A stretch of DNA of 64,000 nucleotides from Oreohelix idahoensis (taxonomy: Eukaryota > Mollusca > Gastropoda > Stylommatophora > Oreohelicidae), in the NCBI GenBank assembly GCA_024509875.1, contig JAMPIV010004902.1, positions 124,001 to 188,000 of the forward strand, written 5' to 3'. Numbering within the stretch: the first letter of the stretch is position 1; each line of letters opens with the position of its first letter. Made by a program: the position numbers and the translations under genes. The notes below the pieces were generated by a model that was given only the letters and a program-made list of their open reading frames with translations, was not told where the DNA came from and did not search any database. This document shows positions 23,990 through 36,215 of this stretch, one piece after another.

Positions 23990-24226
23990 TTATGCAAAAT
24001 GATGTTGGACATTTAGCCCATCAGGAGATAAAACGCCCATTTGAAAAATAAGACGATTCTCCAACGAAAAGCGAGTTCGGTCGTCACCGACACATGAAAG
24101 GAGGGCAGTCACATGAATATCGGAATTACCTGAATGGTCAGGCCTATTAAAATGAAGGGCCACCGGTAAATGTTTGCCATGATAGATGTCATTCAAGTGC
24201 TCACGAAACCTGTCTGCCAAACGCCT
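23990..24226 (-). pseudogene. PLE GIY-YIG endonuclease C-terminus
   Basis: ADRFREHLNDI, PVALHFNRPDHS, IHVTALL, then LENRLIFQMGVLSPDGLN. This phrase order is characteristic of the GIY-YIG endonuclease end in Penelope-like and related proteins. LINE-B cuts it on its N-terminal side; beyond that, TGRR continues at 26357-26370, with a short deletion and a stop near the GIY-YIG start. The N-terminal RT is lost. Confidence 0.65.
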
Positions 24227-24246
24227 TCTTCTTCGATCCTTAGCAG

Positions 24247-26356
24247 TCAGTGGCCATCACGCCTAGTGGCGTCTTGTAGGGCAACAACAAATTGATTCCA
24301 CTTTGCTCGGTCGGCGGCCATACTTCGTACAGTGCCCCAACTCTGGTTCATTCTTTGCATCTCAGCCTCCACAGTCCTCCGCCAGGTTGTTTTTGGTCGG
24401 CCTCTCTTTTGTTTTCCTTCAGGGGTCCAAAGCATAGCTGTTCTTGTGATGGCATCGGGGTCTCTTCTGAGGACATGGCCAACCCAGCTCCAGCGTCTGC
24501 CAGCTATGATGGTGTGCATGTCCTCTTGCTTGCTCCGAGTAAGCAGATCTTGGTTGGTGATGGTATTCGGCCAAAAGATTCGGTGAATTTTTCTTAGGCA
24601 TGTTGTGTGAAAAGAGGACAATTTCGACATTTCCTTCACTGTAACTCTCTAGCATTCCGCACCATAGAGAAGCACAGAAAGCACACAGCTCTGATATAAT
24701 CTTAATTTTGTGCTTGTGCTGTATTGAGAGGACTTCCAGATATTGTTTTGGCTAAAAAAGGCTGTTCTTGCCTTATTCATTCTGATGTTGATGTCTTTGC
24801 CTGCCCCGCCGTCTGGTGTTACTATGCATCCTAGGTATGTGAAGGTGTCTGTCTGTACCAGTTGCTGATTCCTTACTGATATGGGCGCAGGGTTGCTCAC
24901 ATTGAGCGTCATGACCTCTGACCTCTAAAACAGATAGACTTAATAAGTTTAGCCAGCAGGTATGTTCAAGCCCACCTGCTGGCTAAACTTATTAAGTCTA
25001 TCCGTTTTTTCCTGGATGTGTTGATGTGAGTGTGCTAGTAGTGCAATGTCATCTGCATATTCCAGATCTTCCAATGTAGAAAATGTAGTCCATCTTATTC
25101 CTCTTGGACTGCCCTCTGTTGTCTGGCGCATCACCCAATCTATGACTTAAAAATAGAGTGGTTGATAAGGGGCATCCCTGTCATTCTCCTGTCTTCACCT
25201 CAAAGGTTAGGTTGCTCTGCCCAACACTACACGTAAAGTTGGCATAGAGGCTTTTTATGATTGACACTATGCAGCTTGGAATTCCATAAGCCCTCAGTAT
25301 TTTCCATAAACTGTCCCTATGTATGCTGTCAAAAGCCTTTTCAAAATCAACGAAATTAATGTACAACTGTCTTTGCCATTCTGAGCACTGATCTATAATG
25401 TTCCTGAGAGTGAATATATGATCTACACATCTTCTGTTCTTTCTAAATCCTGCTTGTTCTTTCCTCAGTTTGTGGTCTACTGCTTTTGAAATTCTCTGTA
25501 TAATTATCCTGCCTAGTATTTTGCTGGGAACTGAGAGAAGAGTGATTCCTCTCCAATTATTGCAGTCTGCAAGATTTCCCTTCTTGGGCAATTTGACAAT
25601 TATTCCTTTGTTCCACTCTGATGGTGTTGTCCCCGTTTTCCAGACTTGTGCAAATAGTGGTTCTAATAGTTCTGCTGCTAGCTCTGGGTCTGTCTTAAAT
25701 AGCTCTGCATTTAAGTTATCATGGCCAGGAGCTTTTCCGTTCTTTAACCATTTGATTGCTGTGATGATTTCTTCTTTTCGTGGAATGTCTGTATTTACAT
25801 CTAGATCGTTTTCAGCCTCAGGAACATTCAATTGTGTCTCTGGTGGTTCCTTGTTCAGAGTTTCTCTGAAGTGCTCTGCCCATCTTGTTCCCTGTCCCTC
25901 TGCTGTCGTGATGAGATTTCCTTGATTATCTCTTACAAATGTAATATTGTTTGCACCTCGTTTTCCACTGATGAATTTAGTTATTTTGTATACTGTGCTT
26001 TGTTCATTTCTCAGTGCTGCCTCTTCTGCCTGTCTTGCAAGATCGTCTAGCAAATTCCTTTTGTTGGCTCGGGTTTGGCGTTTAACTTCCTTGTCCAGCT
26101 GACTGTACTGTTCGCTATATAGTTGCTTTAACCTGGAGGACTTCGCTTTTGTTTTCTTTCTTTTCATTTCCTTTCTCATAGTTATGGTGTTTAATATTTC
26201 TGATGCTATCCAGTCCTGCTTCTTCCTTTCCTGGAATCCCAAGTATATTGTTGAAATGGTGTATAATTTCTGGTCTATATCATCAGTCAATATCTTTTCC
26301 TGACTTTTGGCAAATTGATATCGCTTCTTTATATCAGCCGCAAAAGCTTTTCTGGT
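24247..26356 (-). pseudogene. LINE-B reverse transcriptase, broken in several places
   Basis: Open from 26356 (no Met at the truncated start) to a break at 25181. It covers the linker after the endonuclease and RT blocks: NGKAPGHDNLNAELF, NWRGITLLSVPSKILGRI, VDFEKAFDSIHRDSLW (first catalytic Asp) and TFEVKTG. The catalytic YADDIALLAHS lies in another frame at ~25060. Next comes a fold-back insertion at 24927-25008. The C-terminal part has a stop near 24649, then the module WVGHVLRRDPDA...KQKRGRPKTTWRR and ATRRDGH at 24247. RTE/Proto2-like. Confidence 0.85.
24927..25008. repeat. fold-back (inverted) insertion in LINE-B copy 2
   Basis: The arms 24933-24961 and 24974-25002 are perfect 29-bp inverse copies around a 12-base loop (ATGTTCAAGCCC). 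Pairing extends to ~35 bp with one mismatch. In LINE-B copy 3 (49700-49760) only the right arm exists. Confidence 0.9.
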
Positions 26357-26427
26357 AACGCCTGCCAGTTATATATTACGGATTATTCCGGAATAAAGGA
26401 AATAATCCGGTTATTGACGTTATCTTA

Positions 26428-26715
26428 CAGTTTCTAGATCTCATCCCTCTTGCACGTTTGCCCTCAACTCTTCTATTCATTTTAGTTCTCAGCAACGGTG
26501 TTGTGTCTTTTTTCTATGACCACAATATTTTAGCGTTTAACTTTGATCTCATTCATTATTTCTCCTTCCATGCATAGCTTTTTTAGGGTCTCTTTATTTC
26601 TGTCCTTGAAATGTGCCCCTTTCTTCTATATGTCCACCCAGGACCTCAATTCTTTCTTCTAACTGCTTGTTCACTGCCCATGTTTCTACACGGTGCAGTA
26701 ATGAAGAGTATATAT
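26428..26715 (-). pseudogene. LINE-F C-terminal fragment
   Basis: Minus-strand pieces ETWAVNKQLEERIEVLG and RVEGKRARGMRSRN, in broken frames, resemble the end of a LINE RT. The PLE inserted into it at 26414-26427. Remote similarity only. Confidence 0.4.
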
Positions 26716-27761
26716 ATAATACACCATATGACTCTTAGTTTTAATGTTGTTAATTAAATACAAACCCATATACCCCCACGTGTCACCTCTCCCTAATTTT
26801 TTCTTTAAAAAACCAAAAAATATACAAAATAAAGAGTATGAAAAACCTACGATTTTAGGTTAAAAAAACACCACACAAATAATGGGAAACTGTCATTTAT
26901 CATATATACACTAAATAACCAGGAGCGATGCCATATGCAGATGGAGAAAACTGTTTATAATATATAAAATGAATATATCTTAATCGTAACTTATCTGGGC
27001 TTGCTAAGAATATTTGTTCCCTATTTTTTTTTTAAAAATGTAAACAATCCTGTGATATTAGCTCGTTGCAGTTTATTTAGTCAAGTTTCTGCCTATGAGT
27101 ATTCTGATGCGCATAGTCCTTGCTGCAATTCGCATTTCTGCTTCGTACACCAAGTAGCCGTAACATTTTATTTTAAAATACTGTAATTGGTAGTTTCCTA
27201 GACTCCTCCAGATTTCCAGAAGCGTTTTAGAGAACAAAATTTAGTTGTTTTCATATTTTTGCTTTCATGTCTACGTGCGAGGTCATGAGAGCACCTGGGT
27301 TTGTGCATTCACCATGTCCAGTAGAGTTCCTCTTAATAGGATCGTCATTTTTGCCGTTTTTTATACCAATTACCATACACAAAATGGGGTGGATGCACAA
27401 AAACAAGGACGCAGCCCATCAGGGGAAATAACTAGAATTATTAACAATTGTTTAATTTCCTCATTGTCATCTCCCCTTGGTAGCCACCCGCAGTGCCGCA
27501 ATACTGCTTCCTGCTATATTAATAAAACTGCAAATAGGTCAGTACAAACTGCAGATATGTAACCTCAACATTGTTCTCCACGGCTGCACCAGTTCACAGA
27601 AACGTTCCAGCGTGTTGCATGTTGAAACAATTTATTTAATTAAATGCCATTATTATTACTCAACCTTAAGATAACAATGCCTTTGCCCCCTGTTTCAAAG
27701 TCCAGGACAAGACAGGTACTGGGGAGGGGGAAGAAGAGAAAAACGGGGAGTGGGGAAGACA

Positions 27762-27775
27762 CACAGAGAGAGAGA

Positions 27776-27808
<33 letters not shown>

Positions 27809-27812
27809 TGGC
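27762..27812. repeat. (GA)n/(TG)n microsatellite
   Basis: CACAGAGAGAGAGAG is followed by (TG)9 and a second (GA) run. The surrounding 26720-28690 holds no feature that I can support, apart from weak tRNA-SINE-like words near 28140-28200. Confidence 0.8.
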
Positions 27813-29850
27813 ACAAGTATTTTTCATCAACAACATTGTGTGATGAAGGGGAAACTAAGGACGACCGGGAGGTGGACAGCTGAAGTGTTTTCCTGAGTGG
27901 GTGAAAACTTGCGAGTAAGCACTCTCAATAAACGCGCAGCAGAAAACAGAAAGACTGTGAAAAAGTCAATAACTTAAGTTAAGATGACGTTACAAACGGA
28001 CTCTTATGATAGGAAACTCTATACAGAGCGATACAACAGGAGGCAATCTGATCATCAGAATGGGTCCCCCGTCGATCAAATGTTTTGGCCCCTTAATCTC
28101 CTTTACACTATGGAGGGGGCCCGCTTGGGTCACGACTCCTAAGTGTCAGCCTCCTGTTGTCTTATGCAGAGAATTGAACCCACTCCATCTTGGTTGAAGC
28201 TTTCAACTTCACTCCTGTTTACCTCCTTTTTCACTCTTATTTAACACGAGGACCGATTTATGACATGATGACAACATTTAATGATCAAATGAATAACTTA
28301 GAAGTACGAATGTTTATAAGCACTGTATGTACTTCGAATGCATGCAACTCACACATAACATAAAATTTTACTATTTTGCAAGAACAGAGCGGAATAATGT
28401 TAGATACAAGTGAATAATGCCATAAGATTATTACTCATAATGCTTTTTGTATAGAAGGTTGTGCTCATCTTAAAACACGCACAGTGAGGGGCCTGAGACA
28501 TCAAATTAACACTGCATGTTTTATTAATCATTTAGTAACAATACAAAATGACAGTCAGTTATTCATAGCTGTGAACAATGCACTGTTGCAGGTCGTCGAC
28601 ACTTTGAACAACTGACTTTAAATAAATGTGAAAATGCCATAATTCTATCGCAACGTGTGTATACATAATATTGAAAACACCCTGTATGTATGTGATAAAA
28701 TTAACCGTGATACAACGTTAAAATATCTCCAAAGATAAAATGTAGGGATAAAAATAATGCGTAAGCTACTAGAAGACATGATCGCCCATGCCGCGGGTCA
28801 CTACCCGCCATGAAATTAACTTGTTAGACGTGAAGGCAAAACGTTTACCCTTGTAGACGGGATGAGAACGGAGATCAAAAAGAAAAATATGACTGAACAC
28901 GTGCTTGAAACTAGCAAGGCTAAAAAGACGCAATTGGTGGGGAAAGGAAAAAAAATTCACGTCCCCAAGTTGACACAAGGTAAAGAAATGGACAAAAGGG
29001 ACCTTAGCTATTATACGCAACAGTCATTTCTTGGACGCTTTTACGATACTTAGTCCTTTTATTTGAATTCAGCGGCAAACGCATTACAGAAGATGCTCGA
29101 ACATATTTCAAAAAAAAAAAAAAAAAAAAACTAACCTTGAAAAGTAACTTTTTCTTAATAATAATGTTAGGAATATAAAAACTAGCTAGTTTGATAGACC
29201 ATCTTGAGCAGAGAAATAATATGCTTTCATTTATACAGACGGATAGATAATAATGAAGATATTGACAAAAGACTGTGTTGTTCATATCAGCGAGCGACTG
29301 CATTGAAACAAAAACATGTCACTAATTTTCAAAAAATTGCGGCCTTGAGACTCAAGTGCTAAAATCTAGATGAATGAAAGAGAGGGGGAATTAGTGGAAA
29401 GTTGTGGCTAAAAATAACTCTAGAGGCAGATTCGTGTAGGAAATGCATGTATAAACAAGTGTGTTTTGTAAAAAACGCAAGTAGAGACAGACGGACCAAC
29501 AGACAATAATACATACTTGACTGAGGTATGACTGAATTGACTTTTGGTAGGAGGTTTGAAATTTGAAAAGGGGGAAAGGCGGTGATTGGCCACAGATAAA
29601 GATATTATCGGCGCTCAGACGCGCATTTTTGCCATTCATCATAAATTGTCCAGTAGTAGACACAGTAATTCTTCAGTGGTGTAATTCCCAGAAGCTAACT
29701 GCAATATTTAGAGGGACGCCATACTAGAGCCAGCAGCTCAGCTGAGTTTTGCTAGCATATAACTGTGTTCTCTATTCATAATTCTGGTAAGACTGAAAGT
29801 ATTTCTTTGTATATTTTAATATTGTTTAATGTTTCGAGTGAATTGATACT

Positions 29851-30059
29851 TCTTCTTCTTCTTCCGTCCTTAGCCAACGACCGGCAAAGCAGTCAGTGGC
29901 CATTACGCCTAGTGGCGTCTTAAGGGCAACAGCGAATAGATTTTCTTTGCCGTTGTTCCCATCACGCCTAATGGCGTCTTTAGGGCAACGACAAATCAAT
30001 CCGTTTGTTGTTGTTTCCGTAATCAAAGTGACTGGCAAACGGGTGATCAGCCCGTTGGG
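29851..30059 (-). mobile_element. 209-bp LINE-B-tail element (SINE or short LINE copy)
   Basis: It is flanked by the 11-bp duplication GAATTGATACT (29840-29850 and 30060-30070). The paralogous empty site GATTTGATACT is visible near 2740-2752 in LTR-A. On the minus strand it ends like LINE-B (GCCACTGACTGCTTTGCC, then (GAA)n). The segment TTGCCCTAAAGACGCC...AGGCGTGATGG is present twice in tandem. The 5' part matches no known LINE-B sequence here. Confidence 0.85.
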
Positions 30060-31188
30060 GAATTGATACTGCCATATCATAATCTATCCCTTACAACAAG
30101 TAAGGATTCGCTCTAGATCCCCAGCCCCAGTTCAGGGTCTAGAGACAAACAAAATACATAAACGCCAGCAAGGATTATGAAGGGCGGATCAAGTGTTGAG
30201 ATCAGTGGAACATATCACCTATCCTATTCAATGGCAGGAAGCTAATGAACATATTTCAGAATATGTAGTCTTGGGGAACTTATACTATGTGAAACCAACT
30301 TGGTAAGATGTGCTGTATGGTCAGAGAGATCTGACCCCGTCTATGTGGTGTTGTTGTGTAGTGTTGAGTGTAGAAGTGGCTCAGGAGGTAGAGTTCTGAC
30401 CCATGACCCAATACTTTTATTTCAGAACTGTGAGTTTTTTATTTGGGACCAAAGTGGTGTCAAATGCTGTGTTGAAAAATACAAGTGTGGACCCGTGCAT
30501 TCGAGTATTTTGGCAGAGCAGCCTTAGATTGCCCCCAAGCACAGAGAGGTGGGGCCACCAGATTCCAGCACCAGAACTACTCAGTCAAGATACGTGAGCG
30601 TCTGGCCTGCTGGACATTCACCAACTTATTTTCTAACTAACACCCCAATTATATTCCCATCAACTAGAACATACCATGTTGGGAAATAAACTTGTATTTT
30701 TCCCATCAGTAAATGGACAATGTTTGGTAGTCATAGACTGGGAGTGATGAAGCCACCCTAACAGCACATCCATTAATCGTTCTCCCAGATAAATTACTAA
30801 TATAAACAGTAGTAATATTAACTAGTCTTGTAAAATACATATGTACACACCTTTCATTTATTATGCCATATATTCATGCATTTCATTCATAATTTCAAAA
30901 CCTTTCATATGTTCTGACCAAAATAAAACCTTGGTTCAGAACAAATAAACTTAAAGAAAATTTAATATCAAAATTTTAAACAGCTTGAGTTAGTTCAGTG
31001 TGTTATAAATTTTTATTAATATTATTAGACTTATTAAATATCTGTGTGTGTGTTTGTATATAACTCCGCCTATGCCGGTCCCAAGCCCGGATGAAAAAGG
31101 AGGAGGGTGGCCTGCATGGAGGCCGTAAGGAGGCAGCCCCTCCACCATGCAAAGGCACAACAGGCCAATCACCTGTTTGCTTTAAATC

Positions 31189-32292
31189 ATGATTACGCGA
31201 ACTACAAGAGAGAAAACCGGACTGATTCTAAAGGCGACGAACTGGAACGGACTACGGACTACGACTTATGGAACTTGGAACACAAGAAGTATAAATGGGA
31301 AGGAAGAGGAGCTGGTGGAAGAGATGAGGAAAGCAAAACTAGAAATCCTGGCTATAACGGAAACGAAGAAAAAAGGACAAGGAGTCATGGATCTCGATGG
31401 CAACACGTTGCTCTACAGTGGTGTACCCATATCTGAAAGAGCTAAAGGGGGCGTGGGTTGCATTGTGGCCCAAAATCAAAAAGATAATATCAAGGGATGG
31501 AACTTTGTCTCAGAGCGCATTATGGTTGTAAAACTAAAAGAAGGAGAAACCATAGTCAACCTGGTCATAGTGTATGGGCCAAATGAGGATGAGAGAGCAG
31601 AGGTCAAGGAGGAATTCTTCGAGCTGCTTCAAAGGACAGTGGATGACTGCCTAGATGAAGTTATTATGCTCGGTGATTTTAATGCCAGAGTTGGAAATGA
31701 CCATGCTAGATGGGGTGGAGTTATCGGAAGATATGGAGAAGATACTCTCAATGACAATGGAAAGCGACTCCTTAGATTCTGCAGTGAGCAGAATCTGATC
31801 ATTACAAACACAAAGTTCCCCCATAAGCACATACATGCATACACTAGATGTGAACCAACCAAGAATGAGAAGTCAGTGATCGACTATGCCATTGTTCGGA
31901 GAAGCTCATTCAGATATGTCCGAGATGCAAGAGTCTGGAGGGGGCCAGAGATTGGAAGTGATCACTACCTGCTAACAATCAAACGAACAACTGAAAGAGT
32001 TGCTCAGCCTAGGAACTGCCCAACATCACGCAAGAAACCAAGTAAACGAGCAGGAGAAATGAGCATTAGGACCTACAAGCTGAGAGAGCCAGAAATTAAG
32101 ACCAGATATCAGGGGCTTATTGCTACAGCAGTGAGCAACACAGAAGAACGACCTGATGACTTGGAAACCCTCTGGAATAAATTCAAGGATATCATAAAGA
32201 CAGCTGCTGCAGAAGCATGCGGTGAAGTCCGACTTGGGAACCAGAGAAAGAGGACACCTTGGTGGACAGAGGAAGTCAAAGAGAAAAAATAA
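31189..32292 (+). pseudogene. LINE-A AP-endonuclease domain, frameshifted at its end
   Basis: It encodes an apurinic-type endonuclease of the exonuclease III fold: TWNTRSI at residues 29-35, ITETK (Glu58), VYGPNED at ~128, GDFNARVG (Asp163, Asn165), VIDYAIVRR at ~230 and GSDHYLL (Asp258-His259). These are the metal and active-site residues of LINE endonucleases that nick target DNA. The frame ends EVKEKK-stop at 32292 in an A-run (32284-32289). RT continues in another frame from 32259, so a one-base slip separates the two halves. The true start is uncertain; the first residues before TWN may extend upstream. Confidence 0.85.
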
Positions 32293-33893
32293 GAGAGAAG
32301 AAAATGGCATGGAAACAATACTTAGGAGCTAAAAACACAACAGGACAAATGGAAAAATATAGAGAATATGTGACACTCAGAACAGAAGCAAAGAACAAAG
32401 TGCTAGCAGCAAAACAGAAGTCCTGGGAAGAATTTGGAGAAAAGCTAGAAAAAGATGCACAAGAAAACCAGAAATTGTTCTATAAGACCCTAAAGAACAT
32501 GAGGAAAGAAAAACAATGCCCTCTCAAATTTATAAAGGACAAACAAGGCAAATTGCTTACTGCCCCGAAGGAAGTAATGGAAAGATGGAAAGAATATTTC
32601 TCAGAACTCCTGGATGGTGAGCATGGTGAAGCATCAGAAATGATAACCACTAGCACAGAAGAGAAAACCAATGATGGTGAAGATGACATAAAGATGGAAG
32701 AACTGAGGGCAGCACTAGAGAAAACCAAGATGGGCAAAGCAGCAGGGCATGATGGTATAACACCAGAAATGGTTAAGTACATGGGAGCATCAGGCGACCT
32801 ATTACTCTTAAAGGTCCTACAGGCAGCATGGTGCAACAAGACCATACCAAAGGATTGGGAGATTGCCATCATAACACCAATTTTCAAAAAGGGTGACAAT
32901 CGACAATGTGGAAACCATAGAGGCATATCCCTTCTCAGTGTCCCTGGTAAAATCTACTCTAGAATCCTAGAGCAGAGACTCCGACGCCTAGCTGAGCCAC
33001 AATTGGATGAGGTCCAGTGCGGATTCCGAGCAAACCGAAGTACTCAAGACCTAATCTTCACACTCACACAGCTGAGTGAAAAGGCCCTTGAGTATAAGAG
33101 TGAGATCCATCTTTGTTTCATAGATCTGGAAAAGGCGTTTGACAGGGTCCCCTGGAGCAAACTTTGGGACTGTTTGGCAAGGAAGAATATTCCAGCACCT
33201 CTGATTCATGCTATACAGAGCTTCTACAAGTCTTGCAGAAATTATGTGAGGACAGCAAACCATAAGTCAGAAGAGTTCAGGACCACCACTGGTGTAAGAC
33301 AAGGTGATATCCTATCACCTTACCTCTTCATACTCCTTATGGACGATGTCATCAAGGCATGTAAGGAGAGAACAAGAAAGTATTCAGTGGGGTACTGGAA
33401 GATGAGACAGGTCTATATTTCGGAGCTGGCATTTGCTGATGATGTTGCCCTGATTGCTAAATCAGAGGCACATCTCCAATCTAACCTGCAAGTCTGGAAG
33501 GAAGAGCTGGAGAAGAGAGGGATGGTCATAAGCAGCTCTAAAACAAAATCCATGGTGATATCACGAAAAGAAAGAAAACATCAGATTAAGTTGGGAGAAC
33601 AGGTCCTGGAGCAGGTCGACCACTTTAAATATCTCGGAGCTATTATAGACCGAAAGGGAGGCATCAAAGAAGAGTTGGCCACTCGAAAAGCAGCGGCTGG
33701 GAGACTTTTTCAGGCCATAAATCGTGGATTCCTCAGCAAGAAAGAGGTTGATAAGAAAACGAAGATGGCTGTATACCGCTCCACCTATGTCCCAGTCTTG
33801 ACATATGGATGCGAGTCGTGGGCAATGACTACAACCCACAAAAGCCAGATCCAAACCTCAGAAATGAGGTATCTGAGGAAAGTGGTTGAAGTA
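32259..33893 (+). pseudogene. LINE-A reverse transcriptase, cut by Tigger insertion
   Basis: RT blocks in order: KTKMGKAAGHDGITPEMVK, IFKKGDNRQCGNHRGISLLS, QCGFRANRST, FIDLEKAFDRVPW (Asp289), TGVRQGDILSPYLFILLMDD, AFADDVALIA (catalytic ADD at 393-395) and FKYLGAIIDRKGG. All catalytic residues are present. The frame runs to 33893, where Tigger was inserted into a TA; the rest resumes at 36567. Confidence 0.85.
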
Positions 33894-34259
33894 CAGTAGA
33901 ACTCCATTTATCCGAACCCCAATTATCCGAACATCCAATTATCCGAACACTTTTTCCAGAAAGAAAAAAAATCAGGCGCCACCATTCACGTTAGACTACA
34001 GTTCTGAATCTTTTGATGCGGCAAGCTTCAAATGTGTGCGAACAATTTGTAGACAATGAAATGGGCTAATGGACGGTCGCTTACATACAGGAAAGTCAGT
34101 TAGATTATAAAGTCAGTTAATATCTGGTTTACCAATCCAGTGTGCGTTCTAGGCAGAACACTGGCTAAACAGACAGTTCAACTTAAAATAATTGTGTCTG
34201 CTACTACAGCAGAATAATTTTGGTGTACACGTATTTCTCTGTGCGATCTGGCATTTTCC

Positions 34260-36215
34260 AGTAGGCCTAAAGCATATAAAAGGAACCGCAATGTTTTGTC
34301 AATTGAAACGAAAACAGAAATTATCAAGAGACTAGGAAAAGGTGAAACTGTGTCTTCATTTGCGAGGATTTTCAATGTTGGGAAAGCTACTGTCTCTGAC
34401 ATCAAAAGTAACAAGGATAAAATTATGAGTTTTGCATCGAAATTGGATAGTGAAAATGGGTCGAAGAAACATAAAACCATGAGAAATGCGAAAGATTTGA
34501 AATTGGAAGAGGCTTTGTATATATGGTTTGTGCAAAGAAGAAGCAAAGGGGAACCTATCTCTGGCTCTCTATTGTGTGAAAAGGCACTTCAGTTCAACAA
34601 TCAACTTGACGGTCCTCCTGACTTTAAGGCTAGCCAGGGATGGTTAAGAAACTTTAAATCTCGTCATGGCATACGAGAATTGGAGATTCAAGGGGAATCT
34701 TTATCTTGCGATGCAACTGCCGCTGAAAATTTTAAAGAAACATTCTTGGCTTTTTTGGAAGAAGAAGGTTATTTACTCGATGATGTGTATAATGCCGATG
34801 AGACTGGCTTATACTGGAAATCATTGCCTCAAAAATCACTTGCATCTCAGCGCGAAGCAGCTGCCCCTGGGTTTAAAAAGTGCAAAGAGAGAGTAACAAT
34901 TTTGGTAGCCGCGAATGCCAGTGGAAGTCATCGTTTACCGGTGCTAATGATCGGCAAAGCCAAAAAAACCACGTTGTTTAAAGAGTGTGACATGTCTCCC
35001 ATTGTGCTACAAAGCACAGAAGAGTGCTTGGATGAATAGTGAAATATTTCTTGATTGGTATACAAATCTTCTTCTTCTTCCTCGTTCACCCTGAAAAGGA
35101 CGGTGGTTGCGTTGTGTCTCTTTACGCCTAAGCTGTGATATCTGCACCTTTCGGTCGACACATCCGACTTCAGCACGGCATTTTTTAGGGACCGGGTTTG
35201 CCTTCCCATTGCGATCCGCACTCGCTCAGCCAGACTGCACTGCTGCAGACTGTTTTCAGGACCACCACGTGGAGGTGGAGTGCGGTCTTGACCAGCTCTG
35301 GTTCGCTGGTCCTGATGCAAGCAGTACAGCTATGGGTCGCTGACTGCATTCACTATTGCTGCATCTTGGGGTCCCGATTAATATACAAATCAGTTCATCC
35401 CAAATGTGAAGAGGTTGAAAGAACAAGAAAAGAAAACTGGAAAAGTAATTCTTCTACTGGACAATGCACCATCTCATCCAGAGACGGATACATTGAATGC
35501 AGTTGATGCAAATTTTAAAGTAATTTTTCTGCCTCCCAATGTAACAGCACTGATTCAACCAATGGATCAGGGTGTTATAGCAAAGCTTAAAAAGATGTAC
35601 AAGAAGGAAGTCATGCGTCGTTTATTGTTGGCTGAAGATGAAGAAAGTGTGGTGGCGTTTTCCAAAAAGCTTAATCTCAAAGACTGCTGCTATATGTTAG
35701 CTGATGCTTGGACCACCCTGTCACAAGATAATCTCAACAAGGCGTGGAATAGATTGCTTGGGGAAAAAGGAGGAAATGAACCTACTGCAGTGGACACAAA
35801 TGATGATTGTATAAATGAAGTTGTGGAACTGTTTCAAGCAATGCCCGGATTTTCGGACTGTGACAAAGATGATGCACACATGTGGCTAGAAGATGATAAT
35901 GATTCTGGTTTTCAGTTTTTGAATGACGAAGAAATTTTGTCTTTTGTGCAAGAAGAAAACCAAATACATGTAGTGACCGATGATGAAGACTCCTCAGAAG
36001 TACATGATGTACTTGTAGATTATGAAGAAAACCCAAAACGTCGACCAAGTCCTGAAGAGGCTTTTATAGCACTAGAAACAGCGATGGCTTGGTACGAGCA
36101 AGAAGATGACAGCTGTCCTACACAGCTTCTGCTGTTGAAGAGAATGCGGGACTTAGCCCCCAAAAGCAGACTATCCAGTTTGGTGCAAAAGAGGATTCCT
36201 CATTATTTTAAATAG
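34260..36215 (+). pseudogene. Tigger (pogo-family) transposase, frameshifted and split by a SINE
   Basis: N-terminal CENP-B-like HTH domains (IIKRLGKGETVSSFARIFNV; then GWLRNFKSRHGI). DDE/D core: NADETGLYWK (first Asp), ILLLDNAPSH (second Asp, after the SINE) and IQPMDQGVI (third Asp), the DDD triad expected of pogo. A one-base frameshift lies near 35015-35025 (the frame stops at 35039). SINE-2 is inserted at 35068-35375, between FLDWYTN and QFIPNVKRL. The second half (to 36215) is open and ends VQKRIPHYFK. No good ATG was found; the frame runs upstream of 34296 (KAYKRNRNVLS) and the start may be mutated. Confidence 0.85.
35068..35375 (-). mobile_element. SINE-2 copy inside Tigger
   Basis: It is flanked by 15-bp near-duplications GATTGGTATACAAAT (35053-35067) and GATTAATATACAAAT (35376-35390). 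On the minus strand it starts GGGACCCCAAGATGCAGC and ends with a (GAA)n tail. It has the same body as 16831-17130. A polymerase III promoter is not obvious. Confidence 0.85.

Larger units (their letters stand above)
24227..26356 (-). mobile_element. LINE-B copy 2 (5'-truncated), inserted in the PLE
   Basis: It is bounded by AACGCCT on both sides (24220-24226 and 26357-26363). The 3' end (minus strand) is GGATCGAAGAAGA, the same tail as copy 3. It carries the longest LINE-B RT sequence in the window. Confidence 0.85.
23433..26413 (-). mobile_element. Penelope-like element (PLE), 5'-truncated, split by LINE-B
   Basis: It is bounded by a perfect 14-bp duplication TTGACGTTATCTTA (23419-23432 and 26414-26427). 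On the minus strand the part left is the end of a GIY-YIG-type endonuclease, a 3' untranslated region and a hammerhead ribozyme motif. LINE-B copy 2 (24227-26356) interrupts it; coding sense resumes across the gap (GRR | LADRF). RT is not present. Confidence 0.75.
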
